Origin: Euwallacea fornicatus
Lineage: Eukaryota; Arthropoda; Insecta; Coleoptera; Curculionidae
Length of the DNA stretch: 64,000 bases
NCBI RefSeq assembly: GCF_040115645.1
Contig: NC_089541.1
Coordinates: forward strand, 3,348,001 to 3,412,000
Direction of reading: 5' to 3'
Made by a program: the position numbers and the translations under genes. A model generated the notes under the pieces. That model did no database searches and was not told where the DNA came from. It worked only from the letters and a program-made list of their open reading frames with translations. Shown here piece by piece: positions 58,930 through 64,000 of the stretch. Every line of letters begins with the position of its first letter. Position 1 is the stretch's first letter.

Positions 58930-60240
58930 TTCTTCATATATGAGTTCCTGTTCCAAATTTCAGGATGGAAACACATCCATAGTTTGTTTTAATTACTAAA
59001 TCTTATAATCCTGGAGAAACATCCTCGTTGGTTAATGAAAGTTATGAAATTTTGAAAATTGTATTCATTGGAAGGTTGTACCGATTCTTGGAGCACTTTT
59101 CCGCCGTAACGTTGTAAATCACAATTTCTGGATACAATTTCAAGGTTCAGGATAAGAATACATCTATTTTGGACCGTTGTAATTAGCAAACATTGCAAAT
59201 TACAAGAAAATACTTTACTCCTAATTCTAATCCTAATAATTTACCAGGTGGTGAAATTTCTACTTTTTGGAAAGTTGTACTGACTGTTGAGGTCTCTCCT
59301 TTCTGTATTTTTGTGTGCATGAATTTTTGTATTAAATTTCACATTAAAAACATACACACGAAAACATATACAACGTTGGTTTAACTATCAAGCACTGCAA
59401 ACTTTAATAAAATACTTCAATCCTAATTAAAGTTAACAGGTAGTTAAAATTTTACTTATTGGGGAGTTTACTGATTTTTGAGGCCACTTCTTTCTATCGC
59501 TTCCTGCACATGAGTTTCTAGGTAAAGTTTCAGAGTAAAAACACATGTATTTAGCATTGTCCTTTGTATCCAATATAGCCAACTTCGAGAAAATATCTCA
59601 TTCCTAATGAAAATTCCGAGATTTAGAAGATTTAATTAATTATAGGGATGGACTGATTCTTGAAGTTTCTACCTTCTGTAGCGTTGAACCTAGGAGTTTC
59701 TGAATCAAATTTCAGAGTAAAACACATCTATTCACAATTGTTTCAACTACCAAACATAATTTCTAATGAAAATTAGAACTTATGAAAATTTAATCAACTG
59801 GAGAGTTGCACTGAATCCTGAAGCCTTTTTCTTTTCAAGCTTTGTGCACATAAGTTTCTGGGTGAAATTTCACGGTTAAAACGCACCTATATAGCGTAGA
59901 TTCAATTAGTAGATATTTGAAGCTTCGAAGAATTACCTCGTTCCTAATGGAAAATACGAAGTTGTGAAATTTTAATTTATCGGAGAGTTGTACTGATTCT
60001 CCAGACCTCTCCTTTCTGTAGCTTTGCGTACATGAGTTTCTGAGTAAAATTTAAGGGTGAAAACACGTGTCTATAGCGATATTTGTACCACCAAAATTGC
60101 AAACTTCTAGAAAATACCTCAACCCTAATGAAAATAACGAGATACGGGAAATTTTATTAAACGAGAGATCTACACTAACTCGTGAAGTCTCTCCCTTCTG
60201 TAGTGCAGTACACATAAGTTTCTCAATGTCTTTTCAGACA
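58930..60240. repeat. Diverged tandem array, period about 180 bp, seven or more copies
   Basis: Each unit has the same ordered words: cctaatgaaaat, then gaaattttaat, gagagttgtactgattcttga, ctcctttctgtagc, gcacatgagtttctgggt, aaatttcagggtgaaaacac, and caaacttcgagaaaatacctc. The word at the ctgattcttgaag position recurs near 59087, 59280, 59472, 59650, 59810, 59992 and 60175, so the periods are about 193, 192, 178, 160, 182 and 183 bp. A partial first unit begins near 58930. The units have diverged clearly from each other. Confidence 0.8.
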
Positions 60241-63200
60241 CTTAAATGATCGTTTGTGCCGTGCAATAACATAAAGAGACTTTTAGTTTCATGATGGCAT
60301 CTTAAATAGGACTTTTATCTGCTTTTTTTTAGCCCCGTATTTGACCTCCCTCTTCAAATTCCTAATACAATTATTCCCCATATTTCCCTCTGCAAACATC
60401 CCCAAAGACTCAAAACCCATTCGATCGCCTTCGGACTGAATAGCTCACAATTTTGTCCCTCGGTCCATTAAAACTAACATTGCTGCCTTTGGAAATTTGG
60501 AGCAATAAAGAGCTTCGTATATGGAGGGTAAATAACCCCGGGAAATATAATTTTCCCAAGACATTTCGGGGGTGCAAAAGGGGCGATGAGACGTCGGAAT
60601 TCGCCCTTAAGGGACGAATGACTCACCGCACCACCCAGATATGGTTTTACAAGTCCAGGGACGTACTTTATAATCACATCAGCGAATATTCCTCGATAAC
60701 CTGGAGAGAAATAATAAAGAGTTTTCAGAAAAAACGCATAATGTTCGAGTGCTGGAAGGGGCGCCCAGCTCCGTGGTTTTTCAGGAGTATTTCTCAGGAA
60801 AGTATTTCAGGATTTTATTGACGTCCTTACGTTTCACTTGCCACTTTCCCGTTCGATGAGTTTCCACTGCTGGATACGACATGGAGAGGCATGGAAAATC
60901 GATCAGAGCGTGCGAATCTTCTCGATATGGCACCTAAGTAGATTAGCCGGTTTAGAGGGCCGAGTTTATTTGTGGAAAGTGCACACTTCGGCAGGACTAA
61001 AAATTCGATTAGCAGGTGCTTTTACTGGATGAGTACTGACGAAATTATTGACGAATATTGCAAAGAAATTTCCGGAAATGGAGAATTTTCTGGATAAACT
61101 TTATTAACTTTTAAACGAAAAATTAAACCCATTCAAAGATCTAATGCTAAAGTAAATTTCAATGTTCCTGACATTTAAACGGGTAAATAAAATAGAGAAA
61201 ATATATCGATGGTTCGTTCGAGGTTTTCGATTCGAGTGGATTGCTCCGAGCCAAGACTTACAGAGACCGAATTGAAACGAAGCCTTGTTCACATCGAAAT
61301 TTATTGTGCTCTGCCAATGTAGAAACCGTCCTGGCTAGCATAAAATAAACATGTGTTATGCCCCTTAAGACTTTTCCTCTGGAAAATGGAGATTTTTGCC
61401 TTGGGCGTTTGGATAGGGCAGGTCGATTGATTTTCCAGACCTAGATTTCATTTAGAGGCAAAACACTGAACTCTTATCTCCTACACGGCCGTTCCAGGAT
61501 GGTGCATTTAATTCGGGACAGGTCCTGTGTTGTCAAAGGCCTCATCCATAAAACATAGAGCGTTAAAGGCAAACTTTAACCCCTTATGGTAAACTGAGCA
61601 CACAAAAGCCTACACTTGATATGTAAATTTAAAATCTTGACATCAGTGCAAACCAACGACTAGATTTCTCTGGAAATAAATATTAGAAATGTAGTTTCTC
61701 CGGTGCTCTGTCCGGAGAAATTAACCATTGTGCGAGAACCATCCAATTGGAATAAAATTAGCATCAGTCTCACCCTTTTCCACAGCCTCAATAAGTCCTT
61801 TCCAATACCATTTCTACACTTACTGCAAACAATAGGCTGGAAACTTTCCTCATCAATTCACACTTAAAAGAATTTTATTGTGGCCCAGAGTTTTATAATA
61901 ATTTTTAACAAGACTTCTGGAACTTCACTAAATTTTTTCCTCGGAAGTTGCCGAAGGCGTGAAATTTCACCCTCCCTCGACGATGGCCGAGCTCCAGATA
62001 CAAAGATGTTGTTTGGGACTTCTTGAAACACCCTCGAGGATGTAATATCTTTTAATTTCGATCCCCTTTGTGTATCCTCTGTTAGTGGAAGCAATTAGCA
62101 GAAAAAGTTCTGACAAAATCGCAGGAGATTAAGTCGGAGTTTTGAAGAGTAATAATGTCTTAAAATAACATGAGAAAAACTTTTTAAATTGTTAAAAAAT
62201 CCAACCACAACTATTCTGGATGACTCAAGTGAGCGACTGGGCTTGGCTTTGGGAGATAGGTTTTTTTGTTATTTACACTAGACCTTGAAGGAATAATGAG
62301 AGCCCTCAGTTTATTTAAAAATTCTTTCACTATGAATTATAAAGATCAGGGATATATCGAGACCCAACTCAGAAAAATTTTAATTAAAGCTTTCTTGTTT
62401 AAGAAAAAATTGTAAATTGCAGAATCTCTATGTACTTACGCCTGGAGGTAGCGATGAGTAGTTAACCCAATTTTCCTAGGGCTGAACCATCCGGCGTCTA
62501 AATTATGGAAATTCCTCACTTGAACACTATATACTTTTGAGATATTGACACATTTTCGAAATTAAACGGAGCAATCTTTAAGCTACAATTCCGAAGACCA
62601 GCAAGGGATTCAATTCTAGTATTTCGAGTGCATTTTCGTAATTTGTAACAAATGTAATCCTTATTGAAACTGGCAACTATAAGGATTCAGTAGCATTTCA
62701 GCGGGATATTTTTTCCAAGCAAAAGCTTTGAGGATCAATACGTTAATTTATCCAGCTTTCAGCAAAACTTCGTATCTTCAGAAGGAAATTTTGAATGTAG
62801 CCTATTTAAATAGTAAATGGAAAGATATGGCAAAACTGATAATGCAATTTACTGAGCTAATTCCACATTTCCAAAATGGGATTTATTTTATTCGAAAGTG
62901 GGACGGAATAATGATCTGGATCTGACAGCAACGTGTTTTTGTTTTCCCAGTAAACATTACATGATTTATAGCGTGGAAAGCGCGAACAACAAAACATGCT
63001 TTTAACGGCATCGTAGCTGGAAATTTTAACTGGGAAATTGTTTTATCGATTTTGCCACCAAGTTACCATTTGAAGTGGACAACTTGACAACCCCTGCGGA
63101 TGATTTAGGGCTCTGAAGCATCACCGTTGGGGAAATTGATATTGATAGCTTCGAGGAAGGTTCCCACTGAGTTATATTATTTACTTTTTAAACTCCTATA

Positions 63201-64000
63201 GGGCTCGAGTTAAGGCATACAAGCCTAAGACGTCTTTTTAGAGAAATTAATGAAACTCATCGGAAATGGAAGGACGGGCAATGTCAAATAGGTGCAAAAA
63301 TTAAACTATGAAATTGATCCGAATAAAGAGATTTGGATTCGATTGAACAATGTGCCAACAGAGAATGGGTCTATAAATTAATGTATTACTCAGTGGTGGC
63401 GTAAATTGGAACAATGTGCTTTATATGACTCCCCACTGCCTGGAAATCCAATAAAATCGGCGTAATTCATTTATCCAGAAGTACGAATATTGGCCGGAAA
63501 ATTCCGGTTTCGTGCCAGTTATTGCGATTAATTTTCCATTGATACATAGTTTTCTGGAAGGCACGAGAGAAATCCCTTAAATTTCGACGAACATGGATTT
63601 CCCTAAACCAACAAAAATATTTTTTAGGGTGTGTCACCCCAAATAGCTGCGTTTATGTCACTGACAGGCGGATTTCATTGCGCATCAAATGTACTCCCTA
63701 TCAAAGGGCATTGTCCATAAACGTGAACAAACAAAAACCCGGCTAAACAAAACGATGATCGATTGCCAGACGTGTAATTACGAAACCACAAAAGACCGCA
63801 CTTTACCGATGGTAAAATTAAAGGTAGAAAAGTACGGTAACTCGCCTGTGAAAATTCCGTTTTACCTCGCAAACCGAGCTATCGCATGCCTGGAAAGTTT
63901 GCGTGCCAGGGAGTGATTAAACATTCCAAGTTTCATAAAATGGGGCCCCTGGCTTATGAAGACAAATATGGTCAATGTTGGGCGGTTTATGTGGGGGTAC
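60241..64000. other. Upstream Appl intron or flank, no gene recognised
   Basis: Several open frames of 60-122 codons exist, the largest at 60453-60821 on +, but none shows a domain, signal peptide plus donor, or conserved composition. The patch 60460-61020 is somewhat GC-richer. The first Appl exon could be hidden here or beyond the window. Confidence 0.4.

Noticed and set aside
60453..60821. Open frame of 122 codons on +
   Set aside because: No domain; an overlapping frame on the opposite strand is also open, so it reflects the GC-richer patch rather than coding.
1..64000. CRISPR arrays, tRNA, rRNA, operons, phage or bacterial genes
   Set aside because: No regularly spaced identical repeats, no tRNA T-loop/anticodon pattern and no bacterial gene structure were seen. 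The split genes show this is animal nuclear DNA.

Overview
The window is eukaryotic, insect nuclear DNA. It is AT-rich and gene-poor, its genes are split by GT-AG introns, and old DNA transposons fill the space between them. The family content (a SERTA-domain protein of taranis type, insect-type HYOU1/GRP170, insect APPL, CYP6-like P450 remnants) fits a holometabolous insect; a beetle is my best guess, but that is inference. I found no bacterial, CRISPR, tRNA or rRNA feature.

Layout. 1-15.6 kb: no confident host gene. It holds a degraded Tc1-like transposon (195-1808), a degraded Tigger/pogo-like transposon (8131-10550) and a long-armed fold-back element with a DUF4817-like fragment (12922-14043). 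15.7-16.6 kb: a single coding exon of a taranis-like SERTA protein on +, possibly followed by a ~3.3 kb 3'UTR. 20.0-20.5 kb: four same-orientation TAGATGGCG motifs (CTCF-core-like), then an ERSE-like and a UPRE-like site. 20.68-24.04 kb: HYOU1 in six coding exons on +; the splice model joins in frame to 927 codons with a C-terminal HSEL. 26.25-50.72 kb: most of the Appl gene on -, ten coding exons with consistent phase that encode everything from the growth-factor-like domain to the cytoplasmic GYENPTYKYFE tail. Only the signal-peptide exon is missing; it must lie upstream, in the last 13 kb or beyond the window. HYOU1 and Appl are tail to tail.

Appl is split by a 20 kb intron (28840-48834). 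This intron is a graveyard: a second Tc1-like transposase, three fold-back elements with TACAGGG-type ends, a 186 bp hairpin, and at least six broken CYP6-like cytochrome P450 copies, one on - and five on +. Each of the five copies that keeps its haem-binding loop has a different lesion there. The last copy ends about 60 bp from an Appl coding exon. The 50.7-64 kb tail has no recognised coding exon. It carries a diverged pyrimidine-rich repeat (56.4-57.6 kb) and a diverged tandem array of about 180 bp period (58.9-60.24 kb).

The host genes have unrelated jobs: transcription/cell-cycle co-regulation (taranis), the ER stress chaperone system (HYOU1) and neuronal membrane signalling/adhesion (Appl). 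The most noteworthy items are the nested P450 graveyard, the CTCF-like cluster between taranis and HYOU1, the UPR elements ahead of HYOU1, and a family of fold-back elements that looks derived from DUF4817-type transposons. I saw no clearly new biological system.
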